Origin: Paracidobacterium acidisoli
GTDB lineage: Bacteria > Acidobacteriota > Terriglobia > Terriglobales > Acidobacteriaceae
Reading direction: 5' to 3'
NCBI RefSeq assembly: GCF_003428625.2
Contig: NZ_QVQT02000006.1
Span: 248,001 to 312,000, forward strand
Length of the DNA stretch: 64,000 nucleotides
Part shown: positions 55,655 to 63,156 of the stretch, in pieces
Layout: each line of letters begins with the position of its first letter
Numbering within the stretch: the first letter of the stretch is position 1
Notes under the pieces: generated by a model
What the model saw: the letters and a program-made list of their open reading frames with translations, nothing else
The model's database searches: none
Told to the model about the DNA's origin: nothing
Program-made: the position numbers and the translations under genes

Positions 55655-55695
55655 AAAAAAAAGCAACGAGGCCGATAGCTGCAGCGGCCTCGTTG
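55655..55695 (-). terminator. Minus-strand intrinsic terminator
   Basis: CAACGAGGCC (55664-55673) pairs perfectly with GGCCTCGTTG (55686-55695). On the minus strand the stem is followed by a T-run (complement of the A8 tract at 55655-55662). It ends a transcript entering from above 55700, upstream of ychF. Confidence 0.8.
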
Positions 55696-55808
55696 TCCGA
55701 GGAGGGGTTGCTGTGTAACAAGAGAAGCCCGCCAGGGACTTCTCACTCTCATCGAAACACCGGCCTCCAGGCGAAGTTGCGGCTCATCAGAAAATTTCGA
55801 AGAGAGTT

Positions 55809-56001
55809 TCCGCCGGACATCCCACCTCTGTGTGAACCGGTGAAGCCGAGGTGGGATTTCACGCGCTGCAGAGCCAGGGCAGGATAGACAGTGTCAGGCG
55901 GACGATTCCGCTGGACGGAAGATTCCGGAACTTCCCAACCCGTTTCCCATCCATCTGCCAACCACAGAGGCTGCGACCTGTTCTCGCAGCCTTTGTTTTT
56001 T
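55809..56001 (+). ncRNA. Candidate structured non-coding RNA (unnamed)
   Basis: Nested complementarity: TCCGCCGGACA (55809-55819) pairs with TGTCAGGCGGA (55892-55902) with one mismatch in 11, enclosing a perfect 10-bp hairpin formed by ATCCCACCTC (55819-55828) and GAGGTGGGAT (55848-55857). A further TTCCG/CGGAA hairpin follows at about 55906-55920, and the unit ends in a strong intrinsic terminator (55968-56001). No match to a known RNA class was recognised. The 5' end is not defined. Confidence 0.4.
55968..56001 (+). terminator. Plus-strand intrinsic terminator upstream of aroF
   Basis: AGGCTGCGA (55968-55976) pairs with TCGCAGCCT (55984-55992), loop of 7, then TTGTTTTTT. It has no upstream protein gene on this strand, which supports a separate RNA transcript. 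Confidence 0.8.
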
Positions 56002-56043
56002 GGGGCCTGCTCTCAGGCCGCTTCCGGCAAAGAGTGCTTCGCA

Positions 56044-56072
56044 TTGCCTGGCCGCGGCTCCCTTATTACACT
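56044..56072 (+). promoter_or_regulatory. Predicted sigma-70 promoter of aroF
   Basis: TTGCCT (56044-56049), 17-base spacer, TACACT (56067-56072). The expected transcript starts near 56079, giving a leader of about 64 bases, so the terminator at 55968-56001 lies outside the aroF message. Confidence 0.5.
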
Positions 56073-56142
56073 GGGTGTTTACCGCTTTAGCCGGCGCCTG
56101 GTGACCTGCACCGGGTGAAGGCAGCGGCAAGAGGTTCCCACC

Positions 56143-57213
56143 ATGCTCGTCGTCATGAAGGCGCAGGCGACTCCGGAAGAGATTCGGGCCGTCTGCGCTC
56201 AAATTGAGCAACTCGGTTTCCGGGCGCATCCGCTGCCCGGCGCGCAGCGCACCGCCATCGGCATCACCGGCAACCAGGGCGAGATCGACCGCGGCAATCT
56301 CGAAGAGCTCTCGGGCGTGGCCGAGGTGATTCCTGTTTCGAAGCCTTACAAGCTGGTCAGCCGCGATGTGAAGGAAGAGGATACGATCATCCGCTTTGCC
56401 GGCACGGATGCGACGATCGGCGGGCACAACCTTGCGGTCATTGCCGGGCCCTGCTCGATTGAGACACGGGAGCAGGCCTTTGCCGTCGCCGAAGAGGTGG
56501 CGCGCGCAGGGGCACAGTTCTTCCGCGGCGGAGCGTACAAGCCGCGCACCTCACCCTACGCCTTTCAGGGGCTGGGCGAAGAGGCGCTGCGGATCATGTC
56601 GGAGATTCGCGAGCGCTTTGGACTTCGCATCGTAACGGAAGCCATCGATCACGAGGCGCTGGAGCTGGTCGCCGAATATGCCGATGTGATTCAGATCGGC
56701 GCGCGCAACATGCAGAACTTCTCGCTGCTGCGGGCCGCGGGGCGCAAACGCAAGCCGGTGCTGCTGAAGCGCGGCATGTCGGCCACGCTGGAAGAGTTTC
56801 TGATGGCCGCCGAATACATCATGAGCGAGGGCAACTACGAGGTCATTCTCTGCGAGCGCGGCATTCGCACCTTTACCGACCACACCCGCAACACCCTTGA
56901 CCTGAGCATTGTGCCCGCGGTGCAGCGCCTGAGCCATCTGCCCATCCTGGTCGACCCCAGCCACGGCACCGGCAAGCGCAACAAGGTGCTGCCTCTGGCT
57001 CGCGCCGCAGTCGCGGTGGGCGCCGACGGACTGATCGTCGAGGTACACAACCAGCCGGACAAGGCGCTCTCGGATGGCGCACAGTCGATCTACCCCGAAC
57101 AGTTCGCACAGCTGATGGATGAGTGCTCGCAGATTGCCGCCGTGCTGCGGCGCAGCGTGCCGCGCGGCATCCATACCACTGAAGCGGCCGGAGCCTCCGG
57201 CCCTGCTCGCTGA
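56143..57213 (+). CDS. aroF: 3-deoxy-7-phosphoheptulonate synthase (DAHP synthase)
   Basis: A 356-residue enzyme making DAHP from PEP and erythrose 4-phosphate, the first step of aromatic amino acid synthesis. An N-terminal ferredoxin-like regulatory domain ([18 protein letters not shown], about 1-70) precedes the barrel, as in the Thermotoga-type AroF with feedback control by aromatic amino acids. Active-site segments: [47 protein letters not shown], and [16 protein letters not shown] 56143 has AGAGG 9 bases upstream. Followed at once by the YVTN lipoprotein. Confidence 0.95.
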   Translation: MLVVMKAQATPEEIRAVCAQIEQLGFRAHPLPGAQRTAIGITGNQGEIDRGNLEELSGVAEVIPVSKPYKLVSRDVKEEDTIIRFAGTDATIGGHNLAVIAGPCSIETREQAFAVAEEVARAGAQFFRGGAYKPRTSPYAFQGLGEEALRIMSEIRERFGLRIVTEAIDHEALELVAEYADVIQIGARNMQNFSLLRAAGRKRKPVLLKRGMSATLEEFLMAAEYIMSEGNYEVILCERGIRTFTDHTRNTLDLSIVPAVQRLSHLPILVDPSHGTGKRNKVLPLARAAVAVGADGLIVEVHNQPDKALSDGAQSIYPEQFAQLMDECSQIAAVLRRSVPRGIHTTEAAGASGPAR

Positions 57214-57217
57214 TCCG

Positions 57218-58450
57218 GTGCATACGCCCTCGAAGCCGGGTGCGCAGCCCGGCCGAGCGCCGTTCGTGAAGCTGCCTGCAGGAGTGCGGGCTGTCTCTGC
57301 CCTGTGCCTTCTGCTGCCGCTGCTGCTGGCCGGGTGCAGACGCCAGCATTTCCCCAAATATCCGGCCAATTTTCGCGAGTTCGCCTACATCACCAACGGC
57401 GGCAGCGATACGGTCAGCGTGCTCGATCTGGTGAATATGCGCCAGGATCGCGTGATCGCGGTCGGCTCCAGCCCAACGGGCATTACGGCCAGCCCCACGC
57501 GCAACGAGATTTATGCGGTCAACTCCGGCAGCGGCACCGTCAGTGTCATCGATGCGGAGAACAACCGCCTCGCGGCGACGATTCCGGTGCATCGCCAGCC
57601 GTATTTCATCGATGTGGATGCAAAGGGCGAGCGCGGCTACGTGGCCAATGCGGGATCGAACAATGTCTCCGTGATCGATCTGGCGGCGCGGCGCGTCATC
57701 GCCACGATCGGCGTGGGCGAGGCTCCGGGGCTGGCCCGCATCTCACCGGACGGCGACAGCCTGGTGGTCACCAATCGCGCCAGCGGCAGCGTCTCCATCG
57801 TCGATCCGCATGCGTTCCGGGTGCGCAGCGTCTTCACCGGCTGCCCGCAGGCCACCGACGCCGTGATTCTGCCCGACTCGTCGAAGACCTTCGTCGCCTG
57901 CTCGGGCGGGCATCAGGTGATGGTCATCGGCCTGGCCCGGCCGGCGAGTCCCTACGAGAGCGAGCACCGGGATCGTCTGCTGGATTTTCTTGATGTGGGG
58001 CAGACGCCGGTGCATCTGGCGCTCAAGCCCGACGGCGGCGAGATCTTCGTCTCGAATTTCGGCAGCGACACCATCTCCGAGATTGCCACGGGAGCGAACG
58101 AGGTGGGCGGAGCGTATAACGTGGCCACGCGCCCCTCCGGCGGCGTGGTGAGCGCAGACAATTCGACGCTCTGGATCAGCAATTTCAGCGCCAACACGGT
58201 CGGCGCCTACTCGATCGACGACGGCCAGCTGGTGAACACCATCAATGTCGGCGATGGTCCGGATCATCTGGCGCTGGCCAGCAACGGCTTCGTGCTGCTC
58301 GCCGTCGATACCCGCTCGGGCGACGTCTCGGTGATCCGCACCATCAGCTACGCGCCCGATGGAACCATTCATCAGGGCTCGCTCTTTACCATGCTGCCGG
58401 TGGGACGGCATCCGAACGACATCGCGGTGAAGGCATTTCGCGTGCAGTAA
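57218..58450 (+). CDS. YVTN-type beta-propeller lipoprotein
   Basis: A 410-residue protein with lipobox LLAGC (Cys40 from GTG 57218). Seven or so YVTN-like blades follow, for example GGSDTVSVLDLVNMRQDRVIAVG, GSGTVSVIDAENNRLAATIPV and GSNNVSVIDLAARRVIATIGVG. GTG 57266 (MKLPAG) is an alternative start. It follows aroF by four bases, but functional linkage is unclear. Possibly a surface-exposed binding protein. Confidence 0.8.
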   Translation: MHTPSKPGAQPGRAPFVKLPAGVRAVSALCLLLPLLLAGCRRQHFPKYPANFREFAYITNGGSDTVSVLDLVNMRQDRVIAVGSSPTGITASPTRNEIYAVNSGSGTVSVIDAENNRLAATIPVHRQPYFIDVDAKGERGYVANAGSNNVSVIDLAARRVIATIGVGEAPGLARISPDGDSLVVTNRASGSVSIVDPHAFRVRSVFTGCPQATDAVILPDSSKTFVACSGGHQVMVIGLARPASPYESEHRDRLLDFLDVGQTPVHLALKPDGGEIFVSNFGSDTISEIATGANEVGGAYNVATRPSGGVVSADNSTLWISNFSANTVGAYSIDDGQLVNTINVGDGPDHLALASNGFVLLAVDTRSGDVSVIRTISYAPDGTIHQGSLFTMLPVGRHPNDIAVKAFRVQ

Positions 58451-58486
58451 AGCGAGCCGGCGGACCGATGCGGCCGGAAGAGAGAT

Positions 58487-58921
58487 TCAGGCCCGGCTCA
58501 GAGGATTGGTCCAGCGCAGTCCGGGAAATCGCGCAAAATCGCGGTCTGTGGTGTACAAAGTGCCGCCGTACTCCACGGCGAGGGCCGCAAGCTGCGCATC
58601 GGTGATGAGGGCGCCGTGCGCCTGCCCTTCCGTGACAGCAAGACGCAGCAAACTCCAGTGACTGTCTCCGGCTGCGAGCACACGGACGTTCGGCTGCTGA
58701 AGCCATTCGTCCACGATGGCAATGGCCTCCTCCGGCGTCCACCGGTTTCCCGGCAGCCGGGTATTGGTCACAATGCGCAGAAAGGCGCCGATGGTCTGCC
58801 ACGGCAGACCGACAGGGTCTTCACCGGAGAAGGTTTTTTCCAGCCATGCGCGCGCGGCGGCATGATGCGGCGAGGCTGCGTCGTAGGCATACAGCAGCAG
58901 ATTGGCGTCGAGGACGATCAC
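58487..58921 (-). CDS. vapC: PIN-domain toxin VapC
   Basis: A 144-residue PIN ribonuclease toxin. Acidic metal-site residues appear in order: Asp5 (VIVLDANLLLYAYD), a central Glu region (WTPEEAIAIVDEW), GALITDAQLAALAVE and TTDRDFARFPGL. GTG 58921 is used because it opens exactly at the PIN strand; the frame upstream continues but lies inside the antitoxin gene. Follows vapB by 16 bases. RNA target unknown. Confidence 0.88.
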   Translation of the reverse strand: MIVLDANLLLYAYDAASPHHAAARAWLEKTFSGEDPVGLPWQTIGAFLRIVTNTRLPGNRWTPEEAIAIVDEWLQQPNVRVLAAGDSHWSLLRLAVTEGQAHGALITDAQLAALAVEYGGTLYTTDRDFARFPGLRWTNPLSRA

Positions 58922-58937
58922 GGTTCGGCTGCTCTCT

Positions 58938-59216
58938 TTACCTGATCCGTATGCTGCGTCCGGATTTTTGTCCGGGCTCTTTGCCGAGGCTCTCTGTCTT
59001 CTCCAGCAGCTCTCCGACATTGTCGTAGCTGAGCCCCGCCGGCAGACCGAGGGCACGAGGCCGCACCACGAACGGCTTTCCCGAGGGCTGCTTCGCCGCC
59101 ACCAGGCCCAGACGAAGAAAGTGATTCACCGCGCCCTTCAGAGTCAGACCGGACTTCCGGATCTCCCGATGGAGCAGAGCGGCCACGTCATCATCGATGG
59201 ATAAAGTCGTACGCAC
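58938..59216 (-). CDS. vapB: VapB-type ribbon-helix-helix antitoxin
   Basis: A 92-residue protein. N-terminal RHH: a beta strand (MRTTLSIDDDVAALL) and two helices (HREIRKSGLTLKGAVNHFL), with a C-terminal arm likely to wrap the toxin (PFVVRPRALGLPAGLSYDN). GTG 59216 begins precisely at the strand. Located directly upstream of vapC, the normal order; it should repress the operon with VapC. Confidence 0.8.
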   Translation of the reverse strand: MRTTLSIDDDVAALLHREIRKSGLTLKGAVNHFLRLGLVAAKQPSGKPFVVRPRALGLPAGLSYDNVGELLEKTESLGKEPGQKSGRSIRIR

Positions 59217-59260
59217 ATCATGATGCTGCGCTACGAAACATCGTGATGTCAAGCGCTGGT

Positions 59261-61429
59261 CTACCGCTGCCGCGCCAGCACCAGGGTGATATCGTCGGGC
59301 TGCTCCTGGTCGCCGATCCAGCTGCGCAGCGACTGCATCACCTGCTCGGAGATGGTCTCGAGCGGCATGTGCCGGTGCTGGCGGATGACCTCCATCAGCC
59401 GCTCCTCGCCGAACTCGCCGAAGTCGTTCTCCGGCTCGGTCACGCCGTCGCTGTAGGCCACCAGAATGTCGCCGGTGGCGAGCTGCACGGTTCCCTGCTC
59501 GTAGCTCACGTTGTCAATCAGCCCCACCACGGTGCCGCCGCTGTCGAGGCGCGTCACGCTGTCGTCGGCGCGCAGCAGAAGGGGCGGAAGCTGGCCGCCG
59601 GTCGAGTAGATCAGCCGCCGCCGCAGTCCGTCGTAGTGCCCCAGAAAGAGCGTGGCGTACTTTTCCGGCTGGGTGCTGCGGTAGAGATGCCGGTTGAGCA
59701 GGCCGAGAATCTTTGCCGGCTCCTCGAAGAACTCGCCGCATTCGAGCTCTTCCTCGCCCTGCTGCTGCTGCGATGGAATGGCCATGGCTGCGGTGCCGTC
59801 GAGAATCAGCTCTTCGCCGGCGAAGCGGTAGGCGCGCACCGCCGAGTGCAGCGTGGCCATCAGCAGCGCCGCCGAGATGCCCTTGCCGCTGATGTCGCCG
59901 AGGGCGAGGCCCAGCCCGCTTTCGCCGAAGAGCAGGAAGTCGTAGTAATCACCGCTGACGGTGCGCGCCGGGACACAGATGCCGTGCAGCTCGAGCATGG
60001 GCAGGGCAATGTGGCCGCGGGGAAAGAGATTCGCCTGCACCTCCTGCGCGATGGCGAGCTCATTCTGCATGCGCTCCTTCTCGCGCTGCTCCTCGAGAAG
60101 CCGTTCGAGGGAGATGGCCATGCTGTTGAACGACTGGCTGAGCGCGGCCAGCTGGTCGTTGCGCTTGACCTGAATGCGGTAGCCGAAATCGCCGCTGTCG
60201 ATCGAGAGCGTGCCGTGATACAGGTCGTGAATGGAGCGGGTGATGGTGCGGTTCAGCCGCATCGCGGCCAGAAAGGCCAGCAGCTCCAGCAGGCCGAAGA
60301 CGACGGCGATGGCGATCAGCGCCTCGCGCACGAAGACCGCGACGCGCAGCGAGGTGTTGAAGAGCCGCAGATACAGCAGAGAGGGGCGCGAGCTGACGTG
60401 GGTATAGGTCTGGTGCTGCTTGCCCGTCACCCAGTCCTCGGTCATCAGCGGAGCGTAAAACGTAACCGGAATGTCGTAAAAATGCTCCCGGGGCGGAAGC
60501 GTGCCGCCGACGATGGCCGTTCTTCTGACCGCCGACTCCAGCTCGCGGCCGTTGACGGTCACGCCGTTTTCACCCTTGCCGACGGGGTTCATCTCCAGGC
60601 GGATTTTGCCGTTGCGGCGCGGCTCCGGCTGGTCTTCCTCATCGAAATCCACACCGGGGATGATGGCGACCTGGCCCAGCCCCTGCGCGATGCGGCTGAC
60701 ATTCTCCTTCGCCAGCGGAAGGCTGCTGATGACCGTGGTGGTGTGGCCGTTGACGGTCTGCGAGTTCACCGCGCGCAGATAGAGCCGGCCATTGTCGAGC
60801 ACCACATTGCGAAAGCCGCTGCTGACCCAGTCCGGCACCGCGCGCATGTCGTGCGCGTTCACCGCGGCCGGATCGAGGGTGACGGGCTGACCGTCCTGAA
60901 AGGCGGCGATCTCAAAGCCCGGATTTTCATCGACGGCCTGGGCCGCCTCGGGCAGCGTGACGGCGTGCAGGTGCGGCTCGGCGGCGAAGACATGCGCCAG
61001 ATGCAGCACATAGTCGTGGTTGTCGGAGCTGAGGTGCGCCAGCTCGTCGTTCACCTCGGCGGTCGCGGCAAAGATGGCGAACTGGCCGGAGAAGATGTAG
61101 AGCGAGATCAGCGCCATGGTCACAAACAGCACCACCGGCGTCAACCCCATCAGCACATAGGTCACGATCAGGCGGTTGCGCACCTTCCACAGGAGACGCC
61201 CGAAGACGAACCGCCATATCAGCGGCACGCAGAAGACGATCAGAAGGACCAGGGCGACGATGCTGAGGCCGCGAAAGGTCTCGCCGGCCACGCCGGGGAT
61301 CATCGCGAGCAGACGCAGAGCGATATAAGAGAGGAGCAGCCAGAAGGCCGAGCGGTGAATCATGCCCCGCGGAGGCTCGCGCCGCACTACCCGAAAGACC
61401 CTGACTTCGAAATCCCTGACCCATCCCAT
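59261..61429 (-). CDS. Membrane sensor with HAMP and SpoIIE/PP2C phosphatase domain
   Basis: A 722-residue protein. Hydrophobic segments near 25-115 and about 355-380 flank an extracytoplasmic sensor (about 115-350), followed by HAMP (about 380-435), a coiled coil (LEEQREKERMQNELAIAQEVQANLFPR), and a PP2C-like SpoIIE domain (SGDYYDFLLFGESGLGLALGDISGKG; ATLFLGHYDGLRRRLIYSTGGQLPP; ILVAYSDGVTEPEN). It should dephosphorylate a Ser/Thr-phosphorylated partner, typically an anti-sigma-factor antagonist. Follows the BrkB-like gene by 63 bases on the same strand. Confidence 0.87.
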   Translation of the reverse strand: MGWVRDFEVRVFRVVRREPPRGMIHRSAFWLLLSYIALRLLAMIPGVAGETFRGLSIVALVLLIVFCVPLIWRFVFGRLLWKVRNRLIVTYVLMGLTPVVLFVTMALISLYIFSGQFAIFAATAEVNDELAHLSSDNHDYVLHLAHVFAAEPHLHAVTLPEAAQAVDENPGFEIAAFQDGQPVTLDPAAVNAHDMRAVPDWVSSGFRNVVLDNGRLYLRAVNSQTVNGHTTTVISSLPLAKENVSRIAQGLGQVAIIPGVDFDEEDQPEPRRNGKIRLEMNPVGKGENGVTVNGRELESAVRRTAIVGGTLPPREHFYDIPVTFYAPLMTEDWVTGKQHQTYTHVSSRPSLLYLRLFNTSLRVAVFVREALIAIAVVFGLLELLAFLAAMRLNRTITRSIHDLYHGTLSIDSGDFGYRIQVKRNDQLAALSQSFNSMAISLERLLEEQREKERMQNELAIAQEVQANLFPRGHIALPMLELHGICVPARTVSGDYYDFLLFGESGLGLALGDISGKGISAALLMATLHSAVRAYRFAGEELILDGTAAMAIPSQQQQGEEELECGEFFEEPAKILGLLNRHLYRSTQPEKYATLFLGHYDGLRRRLIYSTGGQLPPLLLRADDSVTRLDSGGTVVGLIDNVSYEQGTVQLATGDILVAYSDGVTEPENDFGEFGEERLMEVIRQHRHMPLETISEQVMQSLRSWIGDQEQPDDITLVLARQR

Positions 61430-61492
61430 CTTTTGGATGAGTTTACGCGATTCTGCCGGGCCACCGAAAACGGCGCGGCGGCGTACCCGGGG

Positions 61493-62428
61493 TTATTCCT
61501 TCTTTGCCTCCGGCTTTTCCGCCGCCGTCTCGATATCCGCCTGGTGCGCCAGGCGCAGCGTATACCGTGTGGCGGAGTAGTGCGCTCCGGCCAGCATCAG
61601 CAGCCCGGTCAGGAAGGCCCAGATCATCAGCCCGACCGAGACGGCGAAGGGGCCGTAGACCGAGCGCAGATCGAGCCACGGCAGCACGGCGACGTAGACG
61701 ATTTTGGCGATCTCCCACAGCAGACCGACGGTGATGGCGGCGGGCACAACGGCGCGCACCGGCAGACGGCGGTTGGGCAGTATCCAGTAAATGACGAAGA
61801 AGAGCGAAACGCTCAGAAAGGCCGCGGAGATGCGCAGAAATACATGCTCGAAGAAGCCGAAGACCATATTCTGCGTGTGTCCGAAGAAGAGGATGGAGAG
61901 CACACGCGTCTGCGCGGCGGTAAGCGCGATCGAAAACAGCGCCAGAATGCCGACGGCCAGCGCCAGACCGAGCGAGATGAGCTGGTTCATCAGGTAGGAG
62001 CGGTGCCGGTCCACACCCCAGACGCGGTTGAGCGCGACCTCCAAAGGAAGAAAGACGCCCGACGACGAGATGAGCAGCATGACCACCGAGGTGACTTCGA
62101 CCCCGCCCCTGGGATGGACCAGCAGGCTCATGTTGCGGACGACGAAATCCTGATTCGAGGGCAGAAAATAGCGCAGCATGTCGCCGATCACGTCGGTCAT
62201 GGCGGTGGAGTGAAAGATGCGCTGCGCCACCGTGAACATCATCACGATGAAGGGAAAGAGGGAGAGGATGGCGTTTGCCGCCACGCTGAAGGCGTAGGTG
62301 TGCACCTCGCTCTGGCTGAGATACCGGGCAAGCGAGACCACCAGCGGCCACTCGCCGGCCGGGAGCGCCGGGGGCCGGGGATGAAGCAGGACGGGCCCCT
62401 TTTTCGGGGCGGGCTCTGCGATGGACAT
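61493..62428 (-). CDS. YihY/BrkB-family inner-membrane protein
   Basis: A 311-residue membrane protein with about six TM helices. YAFSVAANAILSLFPFIVMM, SSSGVFLPLEVALNRVWGV and the C-terminal YGPFAVSVGLMIWAFLTGLLMLAGAHYSA are typical YihY/BrkB segments (once mis-named ribonuclease BN). Function not established for the family. N-terminal 35 residues are Pro-rich and cytoplasmic; C-terminal tail is Glu/Lys-rich. Confidence 0.85.
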   Translation of the reverse strand: MSIAEPAPKKGPVLLHPRPPALPAGEWPLVVSLARYLSQSEVHTYAFSVAANAILSLFPFIVMMFTVAQRIFHSTAMTDVIGDMLRYFLPSNQDFVVRNMSLLVHPRGGVEVTSVVMLLISSSGVFLPLEVALNRVWGVDRHRSYLMNQLISLGLALAVGILALFSIALTAAQTRVLSILFFGHTQNMVFGFFEHVFLRISAAFLSVSLFFVIYWILPNRRLPVRAVVPAAITVGLLWEIAKIVYVAVLPWLDLRSVYGPFAVSVGLMIWAFLTGLLMLAGAHYSATRYTLRLAHQADIETAAEKPEAKKE

Positions 62429-62879
62429 GAAAACGGGGACTCCAGCTCTTATGCTACGGCATCCGGCCAGGGCGCCGGATGTTGCCCTCTGCGGCTTGCC
62501 CGGGGGGAGGCGCTAAATGAAACGGGAATTTCAGATATGCCCGTTGCGGCGAATTCATGAATTCCATGGAATTCCATGCAAACTCTGAACTCTCAGGGAC
62601 ACTGTACTTCGGTAACTAACAGGAAAATTTGCCTTTGTCCGCTATTTTTTACTTGCTTTGACTAAATTTTCCGGGCATAACTTGAGCACTGCTGTGTACC
62701 AAAAGGACACAGCAAAGATGTGGAAGGCCGTTTTTGATGTTTTGGTTTTTTGTCTTCAGAGGTGACCTGGGTTCACATGAGCTGCCAAAGCGGCCGCGGC
62801 GCGGCTGGCGAGGCGGCTTTTGGTGTCTTCAGGGTGCTTTTGAAGGCCAACCGGGGTTGTCTGAACAAAGGAGTCTGCC
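62429..62879. other. Upstream region of the cold-shock gene
   Basis: A 451-base gap, AT-rich around 62580-62760. Nested palindromes GAATTCATGAATTC (62551-62564) and GAATTCCATGGAATTC (62559-62574) share a half. A possible promoter is TTGCTT (62653-62658), 17 bases, CATAAC (62676-62681), giving a leader near 190 bases, as is common for cold-shock mRNAs. No other gene is seen. Confidence 0.5.
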
Positions 62880-63086
62880 GTGAAGGAACGTGGCGTTGTG
62901 AAGTGGTTCAATGGAGCCAAGGGTTATGGGTTTATCCAGCGTTCGACCGGGGAGGATGTTTTCGTACACTTCTCCGCGATCCAGGACGCCGGATACAAGA
63001 CACTGAACGAGGGTGAATCAGTCGAATTTGAGTGCCAGCAGGGCCCCAAGGGCCTGAACGCGGCCAATGTAGAGCGCAGCGCCTGA
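62880..63086 (+). CDS. Cold-shock protein (CspA family)
   Basis: A 68-residue single-stranded nucleic-acid-binding OB-fold protein. RNP1-type KGYGFIQ and RNP2-type VFVHFSAI are intact; [11 protein letters not shown] opens the fold. GTG 62880 has AAAGGAG at 62867-62873. RNA chaperone that melts mRNA structures. Long leader suggests post-transcriptional control by temperature. Followed by a bidirectional terminator. Confidence 0.95.
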   Translation: MKERGVVKWFNGAKGYGFIQRSTGEDVFVHFSAIQDAGYKTLNEGESVEFECQQGPKGLNAANVERSA

Positions 63087-63111
63087 TCCCTGCAGGAACA
63101 TCGCTTCTGAG

Positions 63112-63145
63112 CGGCCTCCCCTGAGCGGGAGGCCGTCTCTCTCTG
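63112..63145. terminator. Intrinsic terminator between csp and queG
   Basis: CGGCCTCCC (63112-63120), loop CTGAGC, GGGAGGCCG (63127-63135), then TCTCTCTCT. The stem is perfect. The T-rich side serves csp; the other direction faces queG. Confidence 0.75.
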
Positions 63146-63156
63146 CGCCGCATTCG

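Larger units (their letters stand above)
55331..56142. other. Long non-coding region with terminators and RNA structure
   Basis: An 812-base gap without a convincing protein gene. It contains a minus-strand intrinsic terminator (55655-55695), a candidate structured RNA ending in a plus-strand terminator (about 55809-56001), and a promoter for aroF (56044-56072). The 55400-55620 part shows nothing recognisable. Confidence 0.6.

Noticed and set aside
55399-55723. Several short overlapping frames upstream of the ychF gene
   Set aside because: They overlap one another in different frames and contain terminator structure; none has a convincing start or motif.
59243-62560. An uninterrupted 1,105-codon frame on the plus strand
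   Set aside because: It lies antisense to the SpoIIE phosphatase and BrkB-like genes, which have clear family motifs. Its product is His/Arg/Gln-rich without domains, as expected for an antisense shadow in GC-rich DNA.
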